The position numbers and the translations under genes are program-made. Below are positions 53,786-64,000 of a stretch of 64,000 nt of DNA, piece by piece. Below the pieces are notes generated by a model. That model had not been told where the DNA came from and ran no database searches. It saw nothing but the letters and a program-made list of their open reading frames with translations. Position 1 is the stretch's first letter; every line of letters starts with the position of its first letter. Source of the DNA: Phytopythium helicoides (taxonomy: Eukaryota; Oomycota; Peronosporomycetes; Pythiales; Pythiaceae); contig JANFNE010000046.1 in NCBI GenBank assembly GCA_024867545.1, positions 434,001-498,000 of the forward strand, written 5' to 3'.

Positions 53786-54210
53786 ATGGAGAGGGTAGCG
53801 CTGCTGTTGATGGTGCTGCTGCTGCGGCTGGCGGGCGACGCGCGCGACATCTGGGCCGACTACGCGCACGCACCGACGAACTGCGAGGTGCCCCAGTGCG
53901 TGGCGGGCGGCTGCCTGTTCGAGAACTGCGAGCGCCCACTATCATGCACCAGCGGGCTCTGTTACTTCCGGTAGGTCTGCTGTTGCTACTGCTGCTGCCC
54001 GCGTGGACTGACGGGAAAAGCGCCGCGACTTTCTCGGTGGCGCTGCGCGCGCGCAACCGCACCGATGGCAAGGATGCGACGTGCGAGGGCCGTGCCTGCC
54101 ACTTCCGCAAGATGCAGACCACGCTGGTCGAGGGGTACTGCACGGGCGGTGGATGCAGACTCGACGAACACGCGCACCCAACCGACTTCTCCGCGACGCT
54201 GAGCGAATGA
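53786..54210 (+). CDS. Small secreted cysteine-rich protein
   Basis: Two exons (53786-53970, 54021-54210) encode 124 residues beginning with a clear signal peptide (MERVALLLMVLLLRLAG). The mature part contains cysteines in short units: CEVPQCVAGGCLFENCERP, SCTSGLCYF, CEGRACHFRK, CTGGGCRLDE. The CxxGxCxF-like unit recurs about four times, suggesting a repeated disulphide fold. The 50-base intron (GTAGGT...AAAAG) starts so that retention gives an immediate stop (TTC CGG TAG) and a 61-residue product. Oomycetes export many small Cys-rich proteins, some acting on hosts or in the wall; no specific function can be given. No RXLR-type motif is seen. Confidence 0.65.
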
Positions 54211-54264
54211 CGAGCGCCGGTAACAAACGAATGAACGAACGTATATTTGCATTCCTCTCGGAGC

Positions 54265-54500
54265 TAGTACTGGATGAGCTGGCTCAGCGGACACGCGCTC
54301 GTCCTCGAGCACAGTCGCAATGGGCGAAGCAAACGCCTCGAGGAGCTCGTCGATGGTCATGGGCTCCTCGCGGCAGAGTAGTGCCAGCACGAGGCTGTTC
54401 GACGGCAGGTACATCTGATCCGGCATGGACAGTTCTCAAGGAACACAACGGCCGTCAAGTCCTGTAGTAGCACGAGTCCCATGGCGTTGAGCTACAGTCT
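54265..54500 (-). CDS. Possible conserved C-terminal coding fragment, unidentified
   Basis: The minus strand reads LNAMGLVLLQDLTAVVFLEN and, one base out of frame, PDQMYLPSNSLVLALLCREE and EEPMTIDELLEAFASPIATV; a further shift gives PLSQLIQY and a stop at about 54265. The hydrophobic-helical texture looks like real protein, but I cannot name it and found no convincing upstream exon. Overlap with the start of the plus-strand DENN gene is unresolved. Confidence 0.3.
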
Positions 54501-56396
54501 GTCCAGCAGCTTAGCTCAGTGCTCCTGCGTGCAGCGCGCGTTGTCGGCCGCCGCGTCCACGACCCTGCCGAGCACCACGGAGCGCAAGAGGCACGCGTCG
54601 GCCCCTGCCGCTGCTCCTGCGTGCGCCTGGGTCCTCGAGCTCCAGCACGTCAGCCAGCGATGGCCCGAGCTACTTTGGCGCGTTGAACGTCGCGCCAGCA
54701 GGCGACGACGGCTCCATCTGCTACGCTTATGCTGCTCTTCAAGGTGAGCAACCTCGACCAATACCGCACATCCAGCCGCTCAACTATTGCTCAGCTCACG
54801 AGGACCACTTTGGCGACGACCAGGGTCGGTGTGGCGCCCGCGCGTGTTCTGCCTGATCTCGAGGCACCCGTTCTTCTCGCTGTTCAAAGAGATTGTCCGG
54901 TGCGCACAGCGATGGAGGAATTGCCGCCAATCCGGATGTAGAGCCTCATGAAGCGCTTTCGATCCCACTCTGGTTGTAGCTGGGCGTATCGGCAACTCAG
55001 TGGACAGAATGAAGAGGCAGCGACGGACGTGCACAACCGCATTGTTCAGGCCTGCGACCATTGCAGCTGGTTTATTTCTCCGCGCCACGGTTCCAGCACG
55101 GTTCAAAACGGGGAAGGGAAGGCTCAACCAAGCTTTGAAGAGGAAGTTAGCGCCGTTCGCGCATCGGCATTCTGCGTCACTGGACCCGAAGAGCTGCCAG
55201 AAAACGACGACTCGCACGAGCAGGTGTATGGCAGGCTAGCCTATCTCATCAAACACGTGAAGCGACCACCCACAGGAAGCGTGCTTCAGCTCCACCTTGC
55301 TGACATCGCTGAGAAAGGCACAAACCAAGAGCAAGCACATCCGCAAGTGCTGCGGTATCACGTCCAGCGAGGCAAGGCACCGCATCTAGACGATCGCTGC
55401 TTCCAGCTGCTCTTTCAGTGTCTGAGCCTTGAGAACGTGGTCTACATCATCAATTGCATGCTGCTCGAGCAGCGTATCCTCATCCATTCCAACGTACGTG
55501 CTAAATGATGATGGTGTGTCCCAATATTCATCCCCACCACTCACTAACTATTGGATGGTGAGTAGCACCTTGGACTCTTGACACCCGTGTGCGAGGCGTT
55601 GTGTGCGCTCATGTATCCGTTTACATGGGAGCACGTCTACATCCCTTTCCTACCAGTGAAGCTTATTGACTATCTTCAGGTTTGTCTGCAAATCGCGCAC
55701 GCGCTCACGGATTCCTAACTAATGTGGCTGCTGCGGAATGGCAGGCTCCTGTTCCGTACATCATTGGGCTACACACCAGTTCGTTGGCAACGCGTGTTGG
55801 GTCACAGATTTTTGCCTCTTGTGTCGTTGTCCACCTGGACAAAAACAAAGTTGTGTCGCCCATCTTTTCTCGAGTGGATGACACTCCAATGGACTTTGCC
55901 ATTCCACACTTGCCATCACGTGAAGTCAATGAGTTGACAAAGACCCTCACTGGGATCGTCCCGAGCCCTGTCGGAAGCACAAAAAGTTCTCAATTGAAGC
56001 GACATCGAGGTCGCAGGATAAAGAAAGGAAGCGACCCAATATCGTCTCCATCGCAAAAGTTATCACCAGTGGTGGCACCTGCCAGCCGATTCATTGAACG
56101 ATCTCATTCTCATGAAGTCGAACTTGCTTTCGGAGAGGGACCGGTGCGTCAGAATATGTGTTACTTTCAGGCATCAGCATCGAAAGACTGATCGACTCGT
56201 TTTGCATGCCACTCAGCTCGGAATCACCTTTGAGTCGACGCACCTCCGCTTATTGGCAGTCAACAATTTCGAGCACGGCACCCAACTGAGTGGATCGGCA
56301 GTCGTCAAGGCGTTACCTCGCTTGCACAATGGAGTCTCGGGACCAGCAGAGCGCTCTACGCTGATGCTCCCACCGACACGGCAATGTCGTTGGTAG
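54482..56396 (+). CDS. DENN-domain protein (5' and 3' ends uncertain)
   Basis: The core is clear. An upstream-DENN piece with RVFCLISRHPFFSLFKEI lies at about 54835-54900. The central DENN domain spans exons ending at 55493 (FQLLFQCLSLENVVYIINCMLLEQRILIHSN), 55566-55679 (HLGLLTPVCEALCALMYPF, then IPFLPVKLIDYLQ) and one from 55745 (APVPYIIGLHTSSLATRV). DENN proteins are guanine-nucleotide exchange factors for Rab GTPases. A basic, Ser-rich linker follows. The start is unknown: ATG 54482 opens one frame, but PSYFGALNVAPAGDDGS at about 54670 lies in another. Frame breaks are needed between the upstream and central DENN parts. The end, near 56190 or 56396, is also unsure; I see no clear downstream-DENN segment. 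Confidence 0.7.
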
Positions 56397-56852
56397 AGAC
56401 ACCGGTGCAAGCTGACCCACTCGACGGAAACGCCACGCCAGAGCTTACGCTCAACACGGACACACTGCCACTCGTCGTCGAGCTCGCGCCACTCGCCACA
56501 CGCACACCGAGGCGCCGGCAGTCGAAGAGCTTGTACCGCCCGACACATTCACGTCGCCACTGACCTCAATCCACCAACGTAGCTTCACCGCAACGCTCGA
56601 AGCCATCGCCAGTGCCTTCCATTGGTCCGACAATTCCATTTCGCCGAGTGGGATTGGCAAAAAAAACGCGAACGCAGCTTCAACTTGTCATCACGTGATA
56701 CCCCATGTGAAAGCGGTCGGCAAGAAAAGGACCATCACGCGCGATCCTTACAAGCCGCGGCACTTCAAGGCGCGGCGCTCGAGCCTCCAGCGGCGCATTC
56801 CGCGATCGTCGGCGTCGCGCGCACCCGCCTCCGCCCTCCGCCCTCCGCCCGC

Positions 56853-59433
56853 ATGTGGCGAGCTCTGCGCTCCCGAGCGGCCAGGCGCGCGCCTCGAGCG
56901 GCCGCGCGCTGCCAGCACACGGTGCGCTACACGCAGGCGTACGAGCGCAGCCTGCAGACGCCCGAGGACTTCTGGGCCGAGCAGGCCGAGGCCGTGCACT
57001 GGTTCCAGCCATGGGAGCGCGTCCTGGACGAGTGCGTGGGCGACTGCGCCGTTGGGGAGAGCGCGGCGGAGAGACTGACCGACTTGCGGTGGCTGAACGC
57101 GCAGGACGGCCCACCCCGTGCCCAAGTGGTTCGCCGGCGGACTGATGAACACGAGCTACAACGCCCTCGACGTGCACGTGGCCGCGGGCAACGGCGACAA
57201 GATCGCGCTCCGCTATGACAGCCCGCTCACCAACACCAAGCGCAGCCTCACGTACAAGGAGCTGCTCGAGCAAGGTGGGTCTACGACTTTGTCGGCTTTC
57301 GGTGGGGTACTTGGTCGCTGACGACGAGGCTGACGTGCAGTCGCGACCTTCGCGGGTGGACTCCAGAAGCTCGGAGTGACCAAGGGCGACCGCGTGCTCA
57401 TCTACATGCCAGCCGTCATCGAGTGCGCCGTCGCCATGCTCGCGTGTGCTCGTCTTGGCGCCATTCACTCCGTTGTCTTTGGCGGGTTCGCAGCTGGAGA
57501 GCTGGCTGCACGCGTGGACGACGCCACACCCAAGGTTATCGTGGCTGCGAGCTGCGGCATTGAGCCCAAGGGCGTGATCAACTACGAGCCGCTTCTGAAC
57601 GAGGCACTCGAGCGCTCCAGCTGGAAGCCGTCCAAGTGCGTCATCTTCCAGCGCGATGCTTGCAAGTTCAACCTCAAGAAGGACCGTGATATCGACTGGA
57701 ACGACCTCGTCGCGCAGAGCTCCCCTGTCGACGCGGTGCCCGTGCTCGCGACCGACCCGCTGTACATCCTGTACACGTCTGGCACAACTGGAAAGGTTGG
57801 TGGCGTGGCTTGTTCATCTCACATAGAAAATGGTGTCTGATCGACTTGGTGTGGACGCAGCCCAAGGGTGTCGTGCGCGACAATGGGGGACACGCAGTCG
57901 CGCTCAAGTGGAGCATGGCGAACGTCATGAACACACACCCGGGCGAAACGTTCTGGGCGGCGTCGGACATGGGCTGGGTTGTTGGCCACTCGTACATCGT
58001 GTACGGTCCGCTGCTTCAGGGCTGCACGGTAGGTGACACATGCATTGCTTGACTTGGATATGAAAGAGCGCGTGCCTCACACGAGGTGCTCTGCAGTCGG
58101 TCATTTACGAGGGAAAACCCGTGGGTACCCCTGATGCAATGGCATTCTGGCGCGTGGTCAGCGAGTATGGAGTCAAAACCATGTTCACGGCTCCAACCGC
58201 GCTGCGTGCAATTCGCAAGGCCGATCCGGATGGAGCTCTCATGCAGAGCATGAAGGCGGCCGTCCACGAGACATTGAAGGCCATGTTCGTGGCGGGCGAG
58301 CGCGGTGACCCGAAGACGCTCAAGTTCTTTGCGGACAAACTGGAGATTCCCATCGTTGATAACTGGTACGGTTGATGATTTCCATTGCACTTGATAGTCG
58401 TCGCCCCGTTGACTCTGGTTGCTATGCGCAGGTGGCAGACAGAGACAGGCTGGCCCATGAGCTCTCAGTGTCTTGGTATCGAGCAGGATTCGCCGTCCGG
58501 ATCGTTCCCTGGAATCAAGTTTGGCTCCGTGTCACGCCCGGTGCCAGGATACAACATCCAGCTCATGAGTGCCGAGAAGCATGAAGACGACCAGCATCAC
58601 GGACATCACCACGACTCGGAAGAGCCCGACAAGGAACTTGTGGTCAAGCTGCCGCTTCCTCCAGGTACAATGTTCAGCGGTCTTGAGTGAATTCTTGTCA
58701 AGACGGCTGATTTATTGAAATGCGACCGCGTGTGTCGACAGGAACCGTGACGACGCTGTACAACAACGAAGAGGAGTTCCATGCCAAGTACTTGCAGCGA
58801 TTCCCAGGATACTACCACACTGGTGACACTGGGCACATTGACGAAGACGGCTACGTCTATGTGGGTCGCTCACTGGATGGACGCCCGATGATGATGGTGG
58901 GTTGCTAACTTGTTGCTTGTCCCTCAGGTCATGTCGCGCACAGACGATGTCATCAACGTAGCGGGGCATCGCCTTTGCACAGGCTCAATCGAAGAAGTGA
59001 TCCAAGTCATCCCGGAAGTTGTCGAGTGCGCCGTGGTACGTCACCATTGAGTGTAGATGATTGAGTAGTTGAACGACTTCGCTCACAATGTGACCCGTAG
59101 TTTGGAGCCTCGGACGCACTCAAGGGCCATGTTCCAGTCGCACTCTTGGTGCTTCGTGACTCCATCGATCGATCGGAGGAAGAGATTGCAGCCCAGGTGA
59201 TTGACGAGGTGCGCGAGCACATTGGCAGCTTCGCCTGTCTCAAGAGTGTGGCCATGGTGCCGGCGCTCCCGAAGACACGCTCTGGCAAGGTCATGCGCGC
59301 CACCATTTCGGCCATTGCGGAATCGCGCCCGTTCAAAGTGCCTGCCACGATCGAGAACCCGGCAGTGCTCGAAGATATCCGCGCCGCTCTCAAAGATTTG
59401 GGCTACGCCCACCACGACTCGCTGCTCAAGTGA
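56853..59433 (+). CDS. ACSS3: Propionate/acetate-CoA ligase (ACSS3/PrpE-like), mitochondrial
   Basis: Nine exons (56853-57031, 57105-57274, 57341-57795, 57861-58028, 58097-58365, 58432-58664, 58742-58860, 58928-59035, 59101-59433) splice to an intact 677-residue enzyme. The Arg/Ala-rich N-terminus looks like a mitochondrial presequence. Family motifs are AYERSLQTPEDFWAEQA, ARLGAIHSVVFGGFAA, the P-loop ILYTSGTTGKPKGVVRDNGG, WAASDMGWVVGHSYIVYGPL, GTPDAMAFWRV, WWQTETGWP, GYYHTGDTG, VMSRTDDVINVAGHRL and the catalytic lysine in KTRSGKVMR. The RDNGGHAVAL signature fits propionyl-CoA synthetases better than classical acetyl-CoA synthetases. A His/Asp-rich insertion lies near 58590. It activates short fatty acids for the methylcitrate pathway or acetyl-CoA pool. 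Confidence 0.94.
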
Positions 59434-60135
59434 ACCTGCTGCAGCTGATTGTCTTGCTGCGGCCGCTGTCGCTGACTGGAGCCCTAGGCCGCTCTTTCAC
59501 ATAACCATCGCGTGGAGAACCATGAGTAAGAATGCTGTCGCCTTTCAATACGACCATTTTCGTCAAAGGAATATCGTTGTCTTGAGCGTCATGCAGCGTC
59601 GATTGCAGTGAAACGAAAGACTGGGGTAGCTTTGCGCAATACGGTGCCGTTTCTGTAGTGCGGGGCGCCGTTGTGGTCGCAATGGGTTCGCCAATCTCGC
59701 CGAAGCGAAACGTGCCGCACGCTCCTGGCCGCGAGGTGATTGGCTGGGTGGTGCGATGCTCAGCCGGTACACTACTCACGGATGAGCTCGCTGGTGAAGG
59801 TTCAACTCTCGACGGTCATCATCGTGAGCGCAATTTCTGTTTGTATTGAATGGTGCAAACAGCAATTCATTCGCAGTTGTTCGACCTACTTGTAGGTGCA
59901 AGCCTACGAGCTAAACGATTGGCGAACTGCGTGAAGCAAATCGTACATCTTCGCTGCCGACTCCAGCGAAAACACGCGTGTTTCTAATATCAACAAGATG
60001 GTGCGCAACAAGAGTAGTCAGTTTCACGATACGCTCGAGCATCGATACGCCATTTACTACTGAACACACCTTCGGATCCTGTTGACAACATGCCACGCAC
60101 TTGGAACTTGTATGCAGTGTCATCGCTGGTGTCGA
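59434..60135 (+). other. Convergent intergenic region
   Basis: About 700 bases between the CoA-ligase stop and the stop of the C1/C2 gene. Short open frames (up to 117 codons, minus strand 59779-59426) lack recognisable features. It probably holds both 3' regions. Confidence 0.4.
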
Positions 60136-63100
60136 TCACTGCGCTCGATCGATCAAACTGCCATCACAACAGGTGTTATCATCGTGACTGAGCACGAGAT
60201 ACGAATAGTAAGCAATCTGTACCAGCAAGATTGAGGAAGCCTGTGAGCCCGCCTCGGCGTCCTCTGCATTTTTCCAGAGCAAAAACCGGAACGGCCGGTA
60301 CACAACGTAGTACGTCTGCAAACACAAAATCGCATAGTCATGGTCACTTGCCTGATAAGATATTGGCTCAGAATGCAATGATGACGCACCTTGTAGTGTC
60401 GATCACCCTCTGCCTTCGACTGGAGGGATCCAGCCCAAAGTCCATTGTGCCGAAGACGCAGCAGCTCTGCCTCCTCCTTCTCTTGGTCTCCTTCATGCAG
60501 TTTTAAAAACACCTTGCGCTGAGGTTCGTATACGTCGATCAGATCCTGGTCTGTTGGGAGCGATGAGATGAAGTTCCACAAAATTTTCCGCAAGTGATTA
60601 CTTGGTGGCAAATCCTCCAAGAACACGGCACCAAACTCTGTGAGTCCAAAGAGTAGCACGATCCATCGACCAGGAATAATGAAGAAAACCAGTGCAGCAA
60701 GCGAAACGCCAGCAAATGCTGCAGCTGTTTTCCACGGGTGCGTCCAGTTAAGCAGATTCTCCGTGCTGGCAACGATGCCGCACGCGCTTTCGATTTCAAT
60801 CTGCAATTTCTTGACAGTATCCTTCACCTTCCAAAACGCATCCAGCAAGTGGCCACCGATGACAGAAGATTTTTCCTTCTCGGCTGTAAACTGTTCCATC
60901 ACCAGCTCTGACAACGAGCGCTCGGCACGAGAGGTTGTCGCAGTCTTCTTTACCAACGGCTGCAATGCGGAATCGCTGTCCTCTCTGGTCGATAGAGTTC
61001 TCAACTCACGCGATCGAGAAGATGGAACGTCGAACTTGACACGAAGCAAAAGGCGATCGTTGCCTGGCTCATCCAAAAGTCTCAGAGCTGAAGCAGTTGT
61101 CGATGGGGAGAAACTCTGTCCAGTTGCTTGGTCGTCAACTTCGGTGTGTTGGATTGGTGTTGTCGAAAGTGGCACAAGCAACTCGTTGCCACCAGCGCCA
61201 TGTTTATTGCTCTTCAACAAAGTTCGGAGCGCCAGGTAGCCAGTCCCGACGACAACATCGGGAGACTCCTTTGCCTCGCCATTGACAGCAACGCAAAGAT
61301 CAAACTTCAAGACTCCAGGATACAATTTCCAAGGAACAACATCCTCAATCCCTGCAAAGTTCTTTCGGCATGCTTGAGGGATTGGAAAGTAGAAAGCATG
61401 GAGATCCATGCCGCATACGGTCATATCGCTGTCACTCGTATCAGACTGATCGCTCGAGAGTGCGCGAGGCTTACTCTCTTGTTTCGTTCGATAGATATCG
61501 CACTGGCCGCAATAGCAAGTAGCTGGATCGTGTTGCCATGATTCGTGAAAGTTCCGGAGCGAAAAGTTTTTTCGCTGCTTCGACACAACGGAGGAGATGC
61601 CGCTAGTGAGCGAAGTCTTCCGCCAAGTGGGAGAGCGACTTTTTTCTGCGATGCTGGTAATTGCTACCGTGGCGTCTTCAAACTCGGAAGGGATGAATAC
61701 TGTTTCTCCTCCGAGCCTGGAGCGCTTCTTATCGTTCGGAATGAACTTGATGCGAACGTAGTATCCGAGTTTTGACGCTGCAACATCCTTCAGTAGCGGT
61801 GATTCCATCAGCAATTGGTCCGTCGACTCGGAGATCCGGGCCTCGTGAACGGCAATGTGCAGCTTTGCTAGCGGACGATACAGCTTGAGCTTATCTTCTT
61901 GCTCGAGGTCGTACTTCGAATAGTCGATCCATCGCATGGTAAAGGCGCCTTCGAGTCGAAGATGAAGCTGGTACACCATGTAAGCCAGAATGCAGAGCAT
62001 TACGTACGCAAGTGCATACTCGAGATCGATAAACAAGCAAGTGTAGATGAAGACGATGAGCACCACTGCTGACTTCTTCTTGTTCTTCCACGAGATGATG
62101 CGTGCATACTCGGCGTCAAACCAGCGGAATGTCATAATTGCTCGGTTCAAACGATCGAACGTGACACGAAGCGACTCAACCGAAAACTCCCTATCTGCAA
62201 TACTTGGTGCCGTGAAGTCTTCCAAATGGCGTGAGCGCAATAACTCGGTTTTGGACTCGATGTACTCCAAGTTGATAATTGCGTACCCACTCGGCTTCCG
62301 TGCGCCGGTGCTCGACGGCTTTGACGCCCCAGATGAAGCAAATAGAGAATATACCTCAACGTTCGACAGTTCAGGAATGTCTGCATGGAAATCGCCCTTC
62401 TCTGACTGCCTGGATGCATCGCTAAGACTCAGGTATTGTAGCGGCTCTCGCAACGTGTTCAGTAGTTCGTTTGTGCGCACAAACTTGTCTGCCTCTCGTT
62501 GCTGCAACTGGTAGAGTGAGGTTGTGAACTCAGCTACGCACTGATCCGTGTTGAAGTCGATTAGCTCGAGATGAAGCGCCGAGTCAGGACGTCCGACCTT
62601 GAAACACACACGCTCCATAAACATCGGGTCAGCGCTTTTCAGCACTGGGCTCGTCTCGTATACAATATCATCGAACGTCAGCCGGCAGTAAAAGTCACCC
62701 TCAAAGATGTTCTTGGCATGAAAGTCGTGCTCGGGGCGACACTGCTTTGTGCACACATGAAGACCCTGAAAATTCACGAAGAGTTCGCCAGTTTTGCGCG
62801 GCGCTCCGTCAGTCAACAGCTTGTAGGCGATACCACGGTGTTTGAGTCTTGAAGAGCTGCTGGAGCCTCGTCTGCCAAGAGTTTTGCTGGATGATGAGTT
62901 TTGTTCAGTCTCCGGGTGTGGTTTGCATTTCCGCTCACTCATTGCTTTCATGATGCACCCCTTGTGTGCGTCAATCCCGCAAGTCTCACACCGATAGCCC
63001 CATGCACCCTTGAGGGCGTTCACAATGACGCGGTCACCTGAACAGTAGCAGCAACAACAACATATTCGTGAGCAATACGACTGTTCAATCAAAAAGATTG

Positions 63101-64000
63101 TCAATCTACGTACAGATGACACAGTTGGGGATGGCAAGTCCAACAGACTTCAGCTGATGCACTCGGAACCGATGTTCGTTTCCCGTTGCGTGGTTTCCAT
63201 CCGTCGGTACGAACCGGATTGAGAGAAGCACCTTGGCTTGTCCCGTGCTTTGTGCGATCAATGAGATCGGGTTTTGGCTGCGAGATGACAGCGCAAACCA
63301 TCGTTTGACTTCGACGTGCGGGTACCGGAGCAGCGGCGTCATGTCGAGAAGTGCACACGCAACTACCTCGTCGGCCAAGTAGTTTGAATTCCAAATATCG
63401 ACTTCGAGTAATGGAATCGGCGTTATGCTTCCGTTGTACATGTGTGAGAATTGCATCACATTGTCATGAGAGTTTTTCCACCCGGGATTCCGGCCTCCGT
63501 TTTCGGACGGCTTTGTCTGCAGTGGCTCCTTCCAAGGAAGCATCGAGAGTTTTGCATACGGTGCTGCAATACCACCAGCCTGCGCTGGAGGCAGATCCAT
63601 AGCGCGATGCACCGTCACGTGAAATGTACCGGAGCGGTTTGCCTCTTTCACATTGGGCATCCCAACAAAATCTTCACGCGACTTGATCTCGGGCGAGCGA
63701 GATAGAATGTCTGATGCGAACTGCGCACACCCATGATGAGCGACGATCCCGAACTTCTTGAGCCGGTACATGGGGGTCCCAGCGTCGTCCGGCCACGAGA
63801 CTTCGCAGACATCGCACTTTGGCTTTTCTGCCTCGCCAAGCCCAGGGATTTCTTCCGCCTCACCGTTCTCAAACACCGGGTCAATGTCGGGAAACTTGTC
63901 GAGCGGGTCCACTTCGTCTGTACGCGGACTTGTGCGGTCGTCAAATGTCTTTTGCATGAATTTGTTGATCGTCGGGTTCGTCGCTCCAATCCGCTTCAGC
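60136..64000 (-). CDS. C2/C1-domain transmembrane protein (MCTP-like), N-terminus outside window
   Basis: The frame is open to the window edge, so the start lies beyond 64000 (an internal ATG is at 63957). In order: a cysteine pair CDVCEVSW; a C2-like domain (GTFHVTVHRAMDLPP...LEVDIWNSN); a C1 finger split by an intron at about 63110-63035 (HRFRVHQLKSVGLAIPNCVIC, then GYRCETCGIDAHKGC); a second C2-like domain (GELFVNFQGLHVC...LHLELIDFN); a hydrophobic pair near 62050-61950; a region with another Cys pair (CYCGQC); and a C-terminal membrane hairpin near 60720-60600. The hairpin leads into LRKILWNFISSLPTDQDL, as in multiple-C2 transmembrane (MCTP) proteins. The last intron is 60389-60316. Such proteins tether membranes and bind Ca2+ or lipid. 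No frame break is seen. Confidence 0.85.

Noticed and set aside
53271..54143. Minus-strand frame of 290 codons
   Set aside because: No domain, antisense to the secreted Cys-rich gene, composition typical of a shadow.
56680..57468. Minus-strand frame of 262 codons
   Set aside because: It lies antisense to the well-supported CoA ligase exons and has no domain of its own.

Overview
The window looks like nuclear DNA of an oomycete (stramenopile; Phytophthora/Pythium-like). This is inferred from gene content and style, not from a database match. Genes are tightly packed on both strands with GC-rich third positions. Introns are short (about 50-90 bases) with GT-AG borders, frequent GTGCGT donors and CTAA(C/T) branch-like sites. 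Typical families include ankyrin/tyrosine-kinase-like proteins, FYVE and PX proteins, a C1/C2 membrane protein and flagellar-type proteins. No bacterial, viral, CRISPR or transposon gene was recognised.

Layout: 1-1.2 kb, PX/zinc-ribbon protein cut by the window edge (-). 2.1-5.8 kb, TANGO6/Rtp1 HEAT-repeat protein (-). 6.0-7.1 kb, syntaxin-16 (-). 7.4-10.7 kb, beta-mannosidase (+). 10.8-13.2 kb, disordered unknown protein (-). 14.6-16.2 kb, CAMK-type kinase with KA1-like tail (+). 16.8-20.7 kb, Argonaute with a long RGG/GYDQQR-repeat N-terminus (+). 21-25.7 kb, two coiled-coil unknowns. 25.7-26.5 kb, Mpv17 (-). 26.7-27.7 kb, Mediator 7 (+). 27.9-29.5 kb, FYVE-SYLF protein (-). 29.5-31.4 kb, KDO transferase (+). 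31.6-33.6 kb, two-RRM glycine-rich protein (-). 33.9-35.7 kb, coiled-coil protein (+). 35.8-42.9 kb, ankyrin, pseudokinase and kinase segments (-). 43.3-43.7 kb, a decayed copy of part of that gene. 44.1-45.1 kb, adenosine kinase (+). 45.6-46.7 kb, putative axonemal protein (+). 46.8-48.8 kb, VPS33 (-). 49.0-51.0 kb, V-ATPase subunit B (+). 51.1-53.1 kb, SSXT (SS18/GIF) protein (-). 53.8-54.2 kb, small secreted Cys-rich protein (+). 54.5-56.4 kb, DENN protein (+). 56.9-59.4 kb, propionyl/acetyl-CoA synthetase (+). 60.1-64 kb, C1/C2/transmembrane protein running off the window (-).

Many genes act in endomembrane traffic: syntaxin-16, VPS33, V-ATPase, DENN, FYVE-SYLF, PX, TANGO6 and the C2 protein. 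Others act in RNA silencing and transcription (Argonaute, MED7, SSXT, RRM protein). I see no operon-like unit; several pairs share short divergent promoters.

Two cautions. First, about two dozen single-base frame breaks occur inside otherwise well-conserved genes (for example two inserted bases in adenosine kinase), often in homopolymers. They look more like sequence errors than true pseudogenes. Second, exon borders were set by eye from conserved protein frames and splice signals.

The most interesting items are: a likely single ankyrin-pseudokinase-kinase protein with a JAK-like order and a nearby decayed partial copy; a duplicated C-x2-C-x9-C-R-x-V-L-x-H motif in the SSXT protein; two GC-AG introns, one of them 63 bases and stop-free in the V-ATPase gene; and a GATCCGATCGGGG element shared by two divergent promoters.
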